Assembly: GCA_019247245.1 (NCBI GenBank)
Contig: JAFAPF010000282.1
Location: forward strand, 1-14,302
DNA: 14,302 bases
Reading direction: 5' to 3'
DNA from: Rubrobacter sp.
Lineage (GTDB): Bacteria; Actinomycetota; Rubrobacteria; Rubrobacterales; Rubrobacteraceae
Shown here: in pieces, positions 1 to 8,499 of the stretch
How the letters are laid out: every line of letters begins with the position of its first letter
How positions within the stretch are numbered: the stretch's first letter is position 1
The notes under the pieces: model-generated
Database searches by the model: none
Told to the model about the DNA's origin: nothing
What the model saw: only the letters and a program-made list of their open reading frames with translations
Translations under genes and position numbers: made by a program

Positions 1-663
1 TTCGGGAGGGTATTCGGGGGTGCGAGCGTCGTCACATCGTTCTTCTTCGGGATGGCCGCTGGGGCCATCGCCTCCGGTGCAATCCGGTTAGAAAACGGAA
101 CCCCCGCCACCGGATATGTACAGAGCTGGCTGAGCCCCTTCCCAATAATGGTCGGACTGCTCGCCCTGGCGATTTGCGCCTACCTGGCCGCGGTCTATCT
201 CACGCTGGAACCCGGAGCCGACGAACAGCTGCAAGAGGACTTCCGTCTTCGTGGTCTGATCGCGAGCGGTGCCGTAGTCGTGCTGGGTCCGATCGTGCTG
301 GTGCTGGCTGGCGCCAACGCCACCTATATCTGGCGGGGGCTAACAGGAGGGCTCGGTCTGGCCTTAATAATCGTCGCGATTTTGTTCCTGGCCACCTCGG
401 TGGCGTTGCTCTTTTACCGACGCTTCCGACTGGCCCAGGTGGCGGCGGTCGCGCACGTGATAGCAGCCTTTTGCGCCTGGGGCGTAGCACAGTACCCCTA
501 CATGCTGGTGCCAGACATTACCATCAGCTCCGCGGCTGCTCCCGAGTCGGTGCTTATTGCCGAGCTCATCGTTATCGTTTTCAGCGCCGTTGTACTGGGA
601 CCCTTCCTCGTGTATCTCTTTCGTCTGTTCAAGCAAGGCCAAGAAAGCGGAGGAGGCCAATAG
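1..663 (+). CDS. cydB: Cytochrome bd ubiquinol oxidase subunit II, C-terminal part (5' end outside window)
   Basis: The reading frame is open from base 1, and residues upstream of the first internal ATG (base 52) already read as protein, so the gene begins before the window. About 220 codons remain of a family usually near 340. Several hydrophobic helices are visible: one starting at SPFPIMVGLLALAICAYLAA, then the RGLIASGAVVVLGPIVLVLA segment, a long pair around an RRFRLAQ loop, and a last helix near the C-terminus. The stretch WGVAQYPYMLVPDIT followed by an AAPES turn is the conserved CydB pattern. The protein is the integral membrane partner of CydA in the quinol oxidase that reduces oxygen to water; haem ligands lie mainly in CydA, which should lie just upstream. 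A 67-base gap separates it from the next plus-strand gene. The minus-strand cydDC pair nearby supports the call. Confidence 0.9.
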   Translation, partial: FGRVFGGASVVTSFFFGMAAGAIASGAIRLENGTPATGYVQSWLSPFPIMVGLLALAICAYLAAVYLTLEPGADEQLQEDFRLRGLIASGAVVVLGPIVLVLAGANATYIWRGLTGGLGLALIIVAILFLATSVALLFYRRFRLAQVAAVAHVIAAFCAWGVAQYPYMLVPDITISSAAAPESVLIAELIVIVFSAVVLGPFLVYLFRLFKQGQESGGGQ

Positions 664-730
664 TGAGCCTCCTTGGGCACTCCTTGAACGCGCAGGTTCG
701 CTCTCAGACGGTGTTCGGGGAGAGGCTTAG

Positions 731-1360
731 ATGGACGTTGGGATGAGCGAGCGTCTCGCGCCGAAGGTCTTAACGTGGGCTGGTGCCTACATAATATCCT
801 TTGTCGGCCTCATCCACCTGATCGAGTCCGACGAGCACTTCGAAGTCGCTAGCTACTTGGGATGGTTGTTCTTAGCCAACTTTGCCGGAGCGGCCGTGGC
901 AGCGGTCGGCATCTACTGGGGTGGGCACCGGTGGGGATGGCTGCTGGGGGACGCGGTCGCCGGCGGAGCATTTGTCCTGTACGTAGTGAGCCGTGTGATC
1001 GGCCTGCCCGGTTTTCATCCGGAGGACGTGTGGGAGTGGGTACGCATCGATGGGCTTCTCTCTCTGGGGCTCGAAAGTCTCTTCATGATGCTGTCCCTAC
1101 TGGCGATAACGCCGCAGGGCAGGGCACTCGTAAGGATGGAGCAGGAAAGGATAGAGGAGGAACAAACGGTCTCGGGGGAAACGCCCGGTCGCATAGAGCA
1201 AGAGATGTTGGAGATCAGGCGCCGTATGGCCCCCGATCTCTCCGACCTTCGGGAACACATAGAGCCGCAAGCGATAAGGGAGCAGGCAAAGAGGAGCCTG
1301 CAAGAGCGCCTTCGCGGCATCTTTAACGGAGTTAAGCCCACCCGACGCCGGCAAGCATAG
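731..1360 (+). CDS. Four-helix membrane protein of unknown function, linked to cyd genes
   Basis: A 209-residue protein with about four membrane helices: near residues 14-33 (ending GLIHLIES), 41-64 (LGWLFLANFAGAAVAAVGIY), 68-92 (ending YVVSRVIGLPG) and about 106-128. A charged, probably helical cytoplasmic tail rich in Glu, Arg and Gln follows (MEQERIEEEQ and further on). The start at 731 is favoured over the ATG at 743 because GGGGAGAGG lies 5 bases upstream of it. I do not recognise a named family. Conserved-looking features are His in the first helix, DEHFE just after it, and SRVIGLPG after the third. Its position 67 bases after cydB suggests co-transcription with the oxidase. A role as an accessory or haem/copper-related membrane subunit is a guess from context. 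It ends 22 bases before the convergent cydC. Confidence 0.8.
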   Translation: MDVGMSERLAPKVLTWAGAYIISFVGLIHLIESDEHFEVASYLGWLFLANFAGAAVAAVGIYWGGHRWGWLLGDAVAGGAFVLYVVSRVIGLPGFHPEDVWEWVRIDGLLSLGLESLFMMLSLLAITPQGRALVRMEQERIEEEQTVSGETPGRIEQEMLEIRRRMAPDLSDLREHIEPQAIREQAKRSLQERLRGIFNGVKPTRRRQA

Positions 1361-1382
1361 CTTCAACCTGCTCAGGTCGTCA

Positions 1383-3116
1383 CTACACTAGCATCTGATT
1401 CTGTGCCTCGACCATCCGCTCGTAAAGGCCTTTGGCTTCGAGAAGCTGGTGGTGAGTGCCGCGTTCGACGATACGTCCCCGGTCCAGCACAAGAATCTCG
1501 TCCATCCGCTCCATATGGATAAGCCGGTGGCTTATCACCAACATGGTGTGTTCCGGCATCAACTCGTAGATACTGGTGAGAAGATGGTGCTCGGTGCTGG
1601 CGTCCAGGTTGGCGGTAGGCTCGTCTAATATGAGTACAGGGGCATCCTTGAGCAGCGCACGGGCAACCGCCAACCGCTGACGTTCCCCACCGGAGAGCCG
1701 CAAGCCTTGCTCGCCTACCCAGCTGTCCAGCCCTCGAGGTAGACGGCTTATGAACTCGGTCAACTGAGCCCGCTCCAGGGCACACTCTACCTCGGTATCG
1801 CTCGCCCCAGGTTTGGCCAGAAGCAGATTGTTGCGTAAGGTTTCGTTGAAGAGGTAAGTGTCTTGCGTGACAGCTCCGATGGTCCCACGCAAATCTTCCT
1901 CGGCGTAACGGCGAAGGTCATGGCCTCCCAGCAAGACCGTGCCGTGCGTTGGCTCCCAGAAGCGTAGGGCTAAATTCACTACGGTACTTTTGCCCGAGCC
2001 ACTGGGCCCTACTATCGCAACCCGGTTGCCGGGCTCTACCTTAAAAGAGATTTCCTCCAATACCAAAGGCTCATCTTCCCTATAGCGAAAGCCTATTCGG
2101 TTGAACTCCAGCGTGCGCCCGGTAGGAGCCGGAAGTGGTTTACCAGGACCGAGGACGTGAGGTTTCAGGTCGGCTATCTCGAACAAGCGTTCCCCGGCAC
2201 CCAAAGAGCGCCCGAGAAATTGGAAGGCACCCCCCAACGGTCGGACGGCTTCGAAACTACCCAAAACGAGGAGAATCAGAAAGGCCGCGTAAATGCCCCC
2301 TACCCGACCTTCGTTCACGAGCGGTATCGCCAGGATCAGCACGGTCCACATCGCCAGGTTCATCGCCAAGTCGCCCAAAGCGTCCTGCAGCCCGGTGATA
2401 GAAGCCATCCTTCGCTGCACCCGACCAAGCTTTAGATCGAGAGCGGATATGCTCTCTCGTTGCTCGCCAGCCCGGCCGAGGGCGAGCAGATCCGGTATCC
2501 CCTGGATGCCGTCTACGATGTGGGCGTTGAGTTCAGCCCTCAGCGTCAGCTGTCGCCGGCCCGGCTTTCGAGCTAGGACATTCACCAGAAGTGGCACCCC
2601 GATGCCAGCGAGCGCCAAGAAACCCAAAGTCATGAAGGCCAGCGAAGAATCGAAGAAGATGTAGAGTAGAGAAAAAGTTAGGAAAGAGAGGATCGCTGAG
2701 ACGATGAGGGGCGAAAACGCGCGAAGGTAGATATTCTCCAGCTCTTCGACGTCTTTAATGATCCGGGCTAGCAGATCACCGCTGCGATATCCAAGCAAGC
2801 GAGCGGGAGAAAGGGGTTCGAGGCAACCGTAGAGCCAGGTTCGCAGGTCCGCCAGCAACTTGAACGTCACGTGGTGAGAGACCAACCGCTCTGCGTAGCG
2901 CAAGAAAGCCCTCGAAGCCCCGAAGACCTGCGCGAGGAACATTGGTAAAGCGAGCTGGCTCAGGAGAACTTTCAGCGCCGAGGCCGCAATAAGGTAAGCC
3001 GCTGCAGTAAGAAGCCCAATGTTGCTAACCATAACCCCGACGCCCAGCAAGATGGCGAGCGCCACCTGCCAGCGACGAGGACTCAAAAATTTAAGTAGTC
3101 GCACCAGCACCCTCAT
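1383..3116 (-). CDS. cydC: ABC exporter subunit CydC (cytochrome bd assembly)
   Basis: A 577-residue protein: an N-terminal six-helix exporter domain (about 1-310) followed by an ATPase domain. The segment FGASRAFLRYAERLVSHHVT (about 65-84), followed closely by LLADLRTW, is typical of CydC. The ATPase domain has Walker A GPSGSGKST (370-378), Q-loop VTQD, signature LSGGERQR (474-481), Walker B VLILDEP (494-500) and the H-loop in VISHR. CydDC is a heterodimeric ABC transporter of the cytoplasmic membrane that exports cysteine and glutathione and/or handles haem, and is required to assemble cytochrome bd. The start is fixed by a 4-base ATGA overlap with the stop of the upstream gene, which implies translational coupling. 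The gene converges on the cydB-side genes with only 22 bases between stop codons. Confidence 0.93.
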   Translation of the reverse strand: MRVLVRLLKFLSPRRWQVALAILLGVGVMVSNIGLLTAAAYLIAASALKVLLSQLALPMFLAQVFGASRAFLRYAERLVSHHVTFKLLADLRTWLYGCLEPLSPARLLGYRSGDLLARIIKDVEELENIYLRAFSPLIVSAILSFLTFSLLYIFFDSSLAFMTLGFLALAGIGVPLLVNVLARKPGRRQLTLRAELNAHIVDGIQGIPDLLALGRAGEQRESISALDLKLGRVQRRMASITGLQDALGDLAMNLAMWTVLILAIPLVNEGRVGGIYAAFLILLVLGSFEAVRPLGGAFQFLGRSLGAGERLFEIADLKPHVLGPGKPLPAPTGRTLEFNRIGFRYREDEPLVLEEISFKVEPGNRVAIVGPSGSGKSTVVNLALRFWEPTHGTVLLGGHDLRRYAEEDLRGTIGAVTQDTYLFNETLRNNLLLAKPGASDTEVECALERAQLTEFISRLPRGLDSWVGEQGLRLSGGERQRLAVARALLKDAPVLILDEPTANLDASTEHHLLTSIYELMPEHTMLVISHRLIHMERMDEILVLDRGRIVERGTHHQLLEAKGLYERMVEAQNQMLV

Positions 3117-4882
3117 GCAAGCATCCGTTTATGGGCGCCCACGAAACGAGCATAAGGACCGCTGCGTTCTATAAGGTCGGTGTGATTGCCCACCTCTACC
3201 AGACGGCCTTCCTCGAGCATCGCGATCCGGTCGGCGCGGTAAACGGTATTCAATCGGTGGGCGACAACGAGCACCGTACGATCTCGCATCAGGCGCTCTA
3301 ATGCCACGCCGATTAAGCGCTCGCTCTCCGGATCCAGGCTCGAGCTCGGCTCGTCCATAACTAGCACTGGAGTACCTTGTAGGAACGCACGAGCGATGGC
3401 CACCCTCTGAACTTCCCCCCCACTTAAGCGAACACCGCGTTCCCCTACTTCGGTGTCGTAGCCTTGTGGGAGCCGTTCGACGACCCCCGACGCCCCGGCT
3501 AGCACCACCGCCCGTTCGATCTCTTCACGGGTCGCGTTTGGACGGGCCAGACGAATGTTGTCTAGGATGCTCCCGTAAAAGAGGTATGGCCGCTGCGGCA
3601 CCAGCGCCACCTTCTCTCGCCAAGTCTCGACGGAAAGATCCTCGACACAAAGCCCGTTCGCGGTGATCCGCCCGCTCTCGGGCTCTACAAATCGAATGAG
3701 CAGGTTGACCAACGTGCTTTTACCCGCACCGCTGGGTCCTATGACAGCAGTACAGGTGCCGGCTGGCAAGGCCAGGCTAACCCCCGAAAGAGCCGGCCTA
3801 ACACTCCCCGGGTAACTATAGCCTACGTCGTCGAACTCGATGCTCAACTGGCCCGTGGGGCGGGCGGTAGCGGAAGATCCCGAGCTCACCGGTGCGGGGG
3901 TGGCTAGGAGCTCGAAGATCCGTCCAGCCGCCGCCTTGCCCTCCATACCGGCATGACGATGGACGCCGAGCTCCCGCAACGGGCGGTAGAACTCCGGGGC
4001 CAAGAGCAGTACCAGGAAAGCAACCTCGAAAGAGATGTTGCCATATAACAGACGCATCCCCAGCGCCACGGCGACCAGCGCGATGGAGATAGTCGCCGTG
4101 AACTCCAGTACCAACCCGGAGAGGAACGCGAAACGCAACACTTCGAAAGTTCTCTCTCTGAACTCGTCACTAACCTCCGCAACCCTCTCACGCTCTGCTG
4201 TACTTCGGCCGAAGATTTTGAGCGTGGGCAAACCTTGCAAAACGTCTAGAAAGTGTGCGCTCATGCGAGACAGAGTGGCCCACTGTCGCTGCACGCTTTC
4301 CTCGGCGCGCCTCCCTACCAGGACCATCAAGACTGGGATCGCTGGGGCTGTCGCCATCAGCACGATCGCACTTATAGGGTCCAGCGGGAGCACGTACGTG
4401 GCTATCAGAAGCGGTACGACCACGCTCAAGACCACCTGCGGCAGATAGCGGCTGAAATACGCATCGAGCCTCTCGACACCTTCGCCGGTGGTCGCCACCA
4501 GCTCACCGGTGCGCTCGCCACTGGCATAGCTCGGCCCCAACCGCATAAGGTGAGTAAACAAGCGCTCCCGCAGCTCGGATTTTACGTAAACAGCCCCACG
4601 CTGGACTACGATCTCACGCAACCACAGAAGACCCGAGCGCAAGACCACGGCGCCGAGCAACAAGACAAGGAGCAACCTTACTTGCTCCGAACCCTCACCA
4701 CCCAAGAATACCCGATGCACTATCTTGCTCAGGAAGACCATCTGAGCGATCGTTGCGCAGACGCCTAACATCCCGAAGACGATGGCGCTAGCCAGGAAGA
4801 TCCGGGCATGTTTCACCTGGCGTAATAGCTCCCCACTAACCGGTGAACCGCCCCGCTGCTTCTTAGCTTTTTCGGCGCTCAT
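3113..4882 (-). CDS. cydD: ABC exporter subunit CydD (cytochrome bd assembly)
   Basis: A 589-residue ABC half-exporter. Membrane helices fill about residues 25-300, ending in LLLAPEFYRPLRELGVHRH, a hallmark of CydD. The ATPase domain has Walker A GPSGAGKST (382-390), Q-loop VPQRPYLF, signature LSGGEVQR (486-493), Walker B VLVMDEP (506-512) and H-loop VVAHR (H542). It pairs with the overlapping downstream CydC to form the thiol/haem-related exporter needed for functional cytochrome bd. It is the first gene of the minus-strand pair, and its promoter should lie in the 159-base space shared with acs. The ribosome-binding site upstream of the ATG is weak (a GAAGAGAG stretch about 14 bases away), so the exact start is less certain than the identity. 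Confidence 0.93.
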   Translation of the reverse strand: MSAEKAKKQRGGSPVSGELLRQVKHARIFLASAIVFGMLGVCATIAQMVFLSKIVHRVFLGGEGSEQVRLLLVLLLGAVVLRSGLLWLREIVVQRGAVYVKSELRERLFTHLMRLGPSYASGERTGELVATTGEGVERLDAYFSRYLPQVVLSVVVPLLIATYVLPLDPISAIVLMATAPAIPVLMVLVGRRAEESVQRQWATLSRMSAHFLDVLQGLPTLKIFGRSTAERERVAEVSDEFRERTFEVLRFAFLSGLVLEFTATISIALVAVALGMRLLYGNISFEVAFLVLLLAPEFYRPLRELGVHRHAGMEGKAAAGRIFELLATPAPVSSGSSATARPTGQLSIEFDDVGYSYPGSVRPALSGVSLALPAGTCTAVIGPSGAGKSTLVNLLIRFVEPESGRITANGLCVEDLSVETWREKVALVPQRPYLFYGSILDNIRLARPNATREEIERAVVLAGASGVVERLPQGYDTEVGERGVRLSGGEVQRVAIARAFLQGTPVLVMDEPSSSLDPESERLIGVALERLMRDRTVLVVAHRLNTVYRADRIAMLEEGRLVEVGNHTDLIERSGPYARFVGAHKRMLA

Positions 4883-4987
4883 GCGGCAAGGCGCTCTCTT
4901 CGTCCCATGCCCGCAGTGTATCAGGAGCCCGTGAACACCCTGTCAGGCAATAACCGAAAATCGGATGGAGGACGCTAGGTTAGCTCC

Positions 4988-5064
4988 AGAAGGAGGTAGG
5001 GTAAGCAACCATGAAGAAGGACTTGGAAGGAAAGGAGAGATATGAGCCAAGAACAATGGCATGA
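4988..5064 (+). promoter_or_regulatory. Strong Shine-Dalgarno and candidate 17-codon leader ORF overlapping the acs start
   Basis: AGAAGGAGGT at 4988-4997 is an almost perfect anti-Shine-Dalgarno match, but it is too far from the acs start (5042) to serve it. The first ATG after it, at 5011, opens a 17-codon frame reading [17 protein letters not shown] and ending with TGA at 5062-5064, 23 bases inside acs and in a different frame. The 13-14 base spacing is longer than ideal. The acs gene has its own site, AAAGGAGAG, at 5031-5039. This could be a leader peptide translationally coupled to acs, or a chance ORF. Nothing else supports that it is made. Confidence 0.3.
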
Positions 5065-7012
5065 TGAGGATCTGGCGAACCGTACCTACGAACCGCCAGA
5101 GGAGTTCGCCGAGCAAGCCAACGTAAACGAGCCTTCCATCTACCAGAAGGCCAGGGAAGACTACGAGGGGTTCTGGGCCGAGTGCGCTAGGGAGCTGCAC
5201 TGGTTCAAAGAGTGGGACCAAGTGCTCGAATGGCAGCCCCCCTTCGCCGAATGGTTCGTCGGCGGCAAACTCAACGTCTCCTACAACTGCCTGGATCACC
5301 AGATCGAGCAGGGCAGAAGCGACAAGGCTGCTCTTATCTGGGAGGGCGATGAGCCCGGCGATCAAAGGACCTATACATACTCGGAGCTCCTCGACGAGGT
5401 CAACAAGTTCGCCAACGTATTGAAAAGCCTGGGGGTAGGCAAAGGCGATACGGTCGGGATCTATCTGCCGATGATCCCCGAACTGGTCATCGCGATGCTC
5501 GCCTGCGCTAGGCTAGGGGCCCCCCATTCTGTAGTGTTCAGCGCCTTCTCCGCCGGTAGTCTTCGTGACCGGCTTAACGATGCCGAGGCCAGGGTTCTGA
5601 TCACCGCCGACCAGTCGCCTCGCGGTGGCAAGATTAACCCCTTGAAGCAAAACGCGGACCAGGCTCTCGAAGAGGCTCCCTCGGTGGAGAGCGTGGTGGT
5701 GGTCAGGCGCACGGGCGGGGATGTACCCATGACTGATGGACGCGACCACTCCTGGGACGAGCTCATGAGCGAGGCCGGGGAGGAGTGTACCGCCGAACAG
5801 ATGGACTCGGAAGATCTGCTGTTCATCCTCTACTCCTCTGGCTCTACGGGTAAGCCCAAAGGCATCGTCCACACCACGGGTGGTTATCTGGCCCACGTCA
5901 AGGTCACCAACAAGTGGGTTCATGACCTCAAGGACGACGACGTCTATTGGTGCACGGCGGACGTAGGCTGGGTTACCGGGCACTCTTATCTCGTCTATGG
6001 GCCCCTTGCCAACGGCGCGACGACGTTGATGTTCGAGGGGACGCCAAGCTACCCGGAAAACGATCGCTGGTGGGACATCATAGAGAGGCACAAGGTTACC
6101 GTCCTCTATACGGCGCCTACCGCCATAAGAGCGTTCGCAAATCTCGGGAACGGTCCCATAGAGAAGCACGACCTCTCCAGCTGGCGGTTATTGGGAACGG
6201 TGGGCGAGCCAATAAACCCCTGGGCATGGGTGTGGTACCACGAAAACGTGGGCGGCAGCCGCTGCCCGATAGTAGACACCTGGTGGCAGACGGAGACCGG
6301 TGGGATCATGATCGCACCTTTACCCGGCATCACTACCCTCAAGCCCGGCAGCGCCACTTTTCCACTTCCCGGTATCGAGGCCGGTCTGTACGACGAAGAG
6401 GGCAAAGAGATCGAGGGCGCCGGACGGGGCAACCTGGTTATAAAGAAGCCTTGGCCCGGTATGCTCCGCACGCTCTATAAGGACCCCGAGCGTTATCGTG
6501 AGACCTACTGGGCCAAATATGGAGACGTCTACTTCGCCGGTGACGGCGCCGAGCGGGGCGAGAACGGCTACTTCACCATAACCGGTAGGGTCGACGACGT
6601 AATGAACGTCTCTGGGCACCGCATCTCTACCGCGGAGGTCGAGAGCGCACTCGTCTCCCACCCGACCGTGGCCGAAGCGGCGGTCGTCGGCAAGTACGAT
6701 GAGGATAAGGGTCAGGCCATCTTCGCGTACGTCATCCTCGAGCAGGGCCGCGAGGATAGCCAGGAGCTAATGCAGGAGCTACGCCAACACGTGCGAGAAG
6801 AGCTAGGACCGACATACCGACCGGACCGGGTCGTTGCCGTAGACGATCTGCCAAAGACGAGAAGCGGCAAGATCATGCGTCGTATCCTCAAGCGCATTGC
6901 TGAGGGCGAGGAGGACCTGGGAGACGTTACCACCCTCGCCGACCCGAGCGTCGTGGATACCATACTGGAGCAGGCCGGAGCCCAAAGACAGAGGTCGGCT
7001 ACTAGCAAGTAG
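5042..7012 (+). CDS. acs: Acetyl-CoA synthetase, AMP-forming
   Basis: A 656-residue cytoplasmic enzyme of normal length for the family. It activates acetate with ATP to acetyl-AMP and transfers the acetyl group to CoA. Visible signatures are the P-loop [11 protein letters not shown] (264-274), [14 protein letters not shown], the acetate pocket [10 protein letters not shown] (W414 matches the size-selecting Trp known in Salmonella Acs), the hinge region [15 protein letters not shown] and the C-terminal [11 protein letters not shown] with Lys610, the residue reversibly acetylated in this family to switch the enzyme off. The start is set by AAAGGAGAG a few bases upstream of the ATG at 5042; an in-frame TGA at 5012 rules out a longer form. 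One oddity is that the usual HSVVFGGFS reads HSVVFSAFS here, next to the CoA-binding region. The gene is divergent from cydDC and appears to be a single transcription unit. Confidence 0.96.
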   Translation: MSQEQWHDEDLANRTYEPPEEFAEQANVNEPSIYQKAREDYEGFWAECARELHWFKEWDQVLEWQPPFAEWFVGGKLNVSYNCLDHQIEQGRSDKAALIWEGDEPGDQRTYTYSELLDEVNKFANVLKSLGVGKGDTVGIYLPMIPELVIAMLACARLGAPHSVVFSAFSAGSLRDRLNDAEARVLITADQSPRGGKINPLKQNADQALEEAPSVESVVVVRRTGGDVPMTDGRDHSWDELMSEAGEECTAEQMDSEDLLFILYSSGSTGKPKGIVHTTGGYLAHVKVTNKWVHDLKDDDVYWCTADVGWVTGHSYLVYGPLANGATTLMFEGTPSYPENDRWWDIIERHKVTVLYTAPTAIRAFANLGNGPIEKHDLSSWRLLGTVGEPINPWAWVWYHENVGGSRCPIVDTWWQTETGGIMIAPLPGITTLKPGSATFPLPGIEAGLYDEEGKEIEGAGRGNLVIKKPWPGMLRTLYKDPERYRETYWAKYGDVYFAGDGAERGENGYFTITGRVDDVMNVSGHRISTAEVESALVSHPTVAEAAVVGKYDEDKGQAIFAYVILEQGREDSQELMQELRQHVREELGPTYRPDRVVAVDDLPKTRSGKIMRRILKRIAEGEEDLGDVTTLADPSVVDTILEQAGAQRQRSATSK

Positions 7013-7102
7013 GAAGGGGTGTGGACTCTCCCGTCCCTTCTACTACTATATGCTCCCTCGTACTACGAGCTCTCCTGCCTGTTTGAATCCAAGGAGCACG
7101 CC

Positions 7103-7520
7103 ATGCAGGACATGAGCCCCGAAGAGTACACAAGCTTCCTTATAGACACAGCGCGCATGGCCAAGCTCGCAACGGTTCGAAAAGATGGTCGACCGCACGT
7201 GGTACCCATATGGTTCGACCTCGACGACGATGTCTTCATCTTCACTACCGGCATGAGTCGTTTAAAGCCTCTAATATCAGGAGGGATTCTCGACTGAGCC
7301 TGTGCGTAGATGAGGAGAAGCCCCCGTTCGTCTTCGTACTCGCCGAGGGTACAGCAGAGGTAGCGGACGGGGCAGAAGATCTCCTCTACTGGGCGACCCG
7401 CATCGGGGGCGATACATAGGTCCCGAGCGAGCCGAGGAGTACCGGAGGCGCAACGCTGTTCCAGGCGGGTTGCTGGTGCGTGTCACCACAACAAAGGTGA
7501 CCGCAAAAGAACGTTTCTGA
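7103..7520 (+). pseudogene. F420-dependent PPOX-fold oxidoreductase, two frameshifts
   Basis: The intact gene would encode about 139 residues of the split-barrel PPOX class (F420- or flavin-dependent small oxidoreductases). The start ATG at 7103 has AAGGAG 6 bases upstream. Frame 2 gives ARMAKLATVRKDGRPHVVPI and FIFTTGMS. The family pattern then continues in frame 1 from about 7256 (SFKASNIRRDSRLSLCVDE, then WATRIGG), and from about 7410 in the third frame (RYIGPERAEEYRRRNAVPGG, then LLVRV) to TGA at 7518-7520. Both shifts are net one-base losses. The second lies at a run of five G. The first lies at a canonical -1 slippery heptamer (T TTA AAG, 7261-7267), but the second shift has none, so decay or sequence error is the simpler reading. 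The nearest neighbours on the right are also decayed. Confidence 0.75.
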
Positions 7521-7535
7521 TTAGATCCCTCTCGG

Positions 7536-8471
7536 CTACAGATCTAAGTTAGGTGCCTTCTCGCACTCGTTCTTGCCCTCGGGGATGTGCTCTTCGACAA
7601 CCTAGTGCAGCTCGGCTCCGATTAGCATGATGAAAGAAGAGTAGTAGATATAGAGCATGAGGATCACCATGCCTGCCAACGAGTCGTAGACGGCGTTGTA
7701 AGAGCCAAAGTCCTTGACGTAGAGCGAGAAGACGAGCCACAACGCTACGGCGATGACCGAGCCGGGGCTAATCCACTTAAAGCGCTGCTCTACGTCAGGC
7801 GCAAAGTAGTAGATAAGGGCAAACGCGAACACCGCAAAGAAGAGTAGGATCGGCCACTGCAAGATATTCCACACAAGGCGGAAGACGAAGCCCAAGCCCA
7901 TGGCATCAGCGACGGCGCCACCCAGCTGAGGACCGAAGACGACGAGCCCGGGCGCGGAGAGCAAGAGGATGACCACTCCCAGCGAAAGAAAGATGGAGAT
8001 CAGGTACTGCTTCCAGAGCGGGCGTGCCTCTTCGACCTCGCACATGACGTTCATCGCCTCCATGTCCAAGCGAAACGCCTCCGAGACGCCCCACAGGGCA
8101 AGAAGGATCGAGACTATAGCCCCGGCAGTAAACGCACCCTGAGCTCTGCTCTGAGCGATACCCAAGAGCTGGTCCTGTATCAAGGTCGTCGCCCCTGCGG
8201 CAGCGCCGCGGAGGCCTGGTCAAATAGAGTACGCAGAAGGTCCGGGGCTCCGAAGAGGCCGAGCAAGGAGAGCAAAAACACAAAAACGCGAATAGCGCGA
8301 AGAGGCCTTTGTAGGTGAGGTTGCCCGCGAACGCGGCGCGATGATCCTTGCTTGCCTCCTTGAACGTTCGCTTTAGAAGCTCTACGAGCCCGAGGTTTGC
8401 GCCATAGGTACCTCGACCGCGTTGCCGGTCTCCTCAGCTTTGTTAACCCACCGCTTGCCGGAGATTCTCAT
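7536..8471 (-). pseudogene. YihY/BrkB-family membrane protein, three frameshifts and an amber stop
   Basis: On the minus strand a start ATG at 8471 with a strong AAAGGAGG site opens MRISGKRWVNKAEETG but stops after 29 codons. The family sequence resumes in other frames: GLVELLKRTFKEASKDHRAA from about 8391, FLLSLLGLFGAPDLLRTLFD from about 8275, and ATTLIQDQLLGIAQS from about 8195. From there a long open stretch runs to 7605, with several membrane helices and the family pattern KWISPGSVIAVALWLVFSLY. An amber codon at 7602-7604 interrupts GAELH; reading through gives VVEEHIPEGKNECEKAP and a stop at 7536-7538, as expected for the normal C-terminus. All three shifts are net one-base losses, two at homopolymer runs. 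YihY/BrkB proteins are inner-membrane proteins of poorly defined function, formerly annotated as ribonuclease BN. The product here is almost certainly non-functional. Confidence 0.8.
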
Positions 8472-8499
8472 GGGTCCTCCTTTTGAAGCACACCTTCTG

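Noticed and set aside
174..746. 190-codon plus-strand frame overlapping cydB
   Set aside because: It lies in another frame of a clear cydB coding sequence, is rich in Arg/Gly and shows no motif; a frame shadow.
1366..1377. Inverted repeat ACCTG-CT-CAGGT between the convergent genes, as a bidirectional terminator
   Set aside because: The stem is only 4-5 bp with a very tight loop and no T tract on either side.
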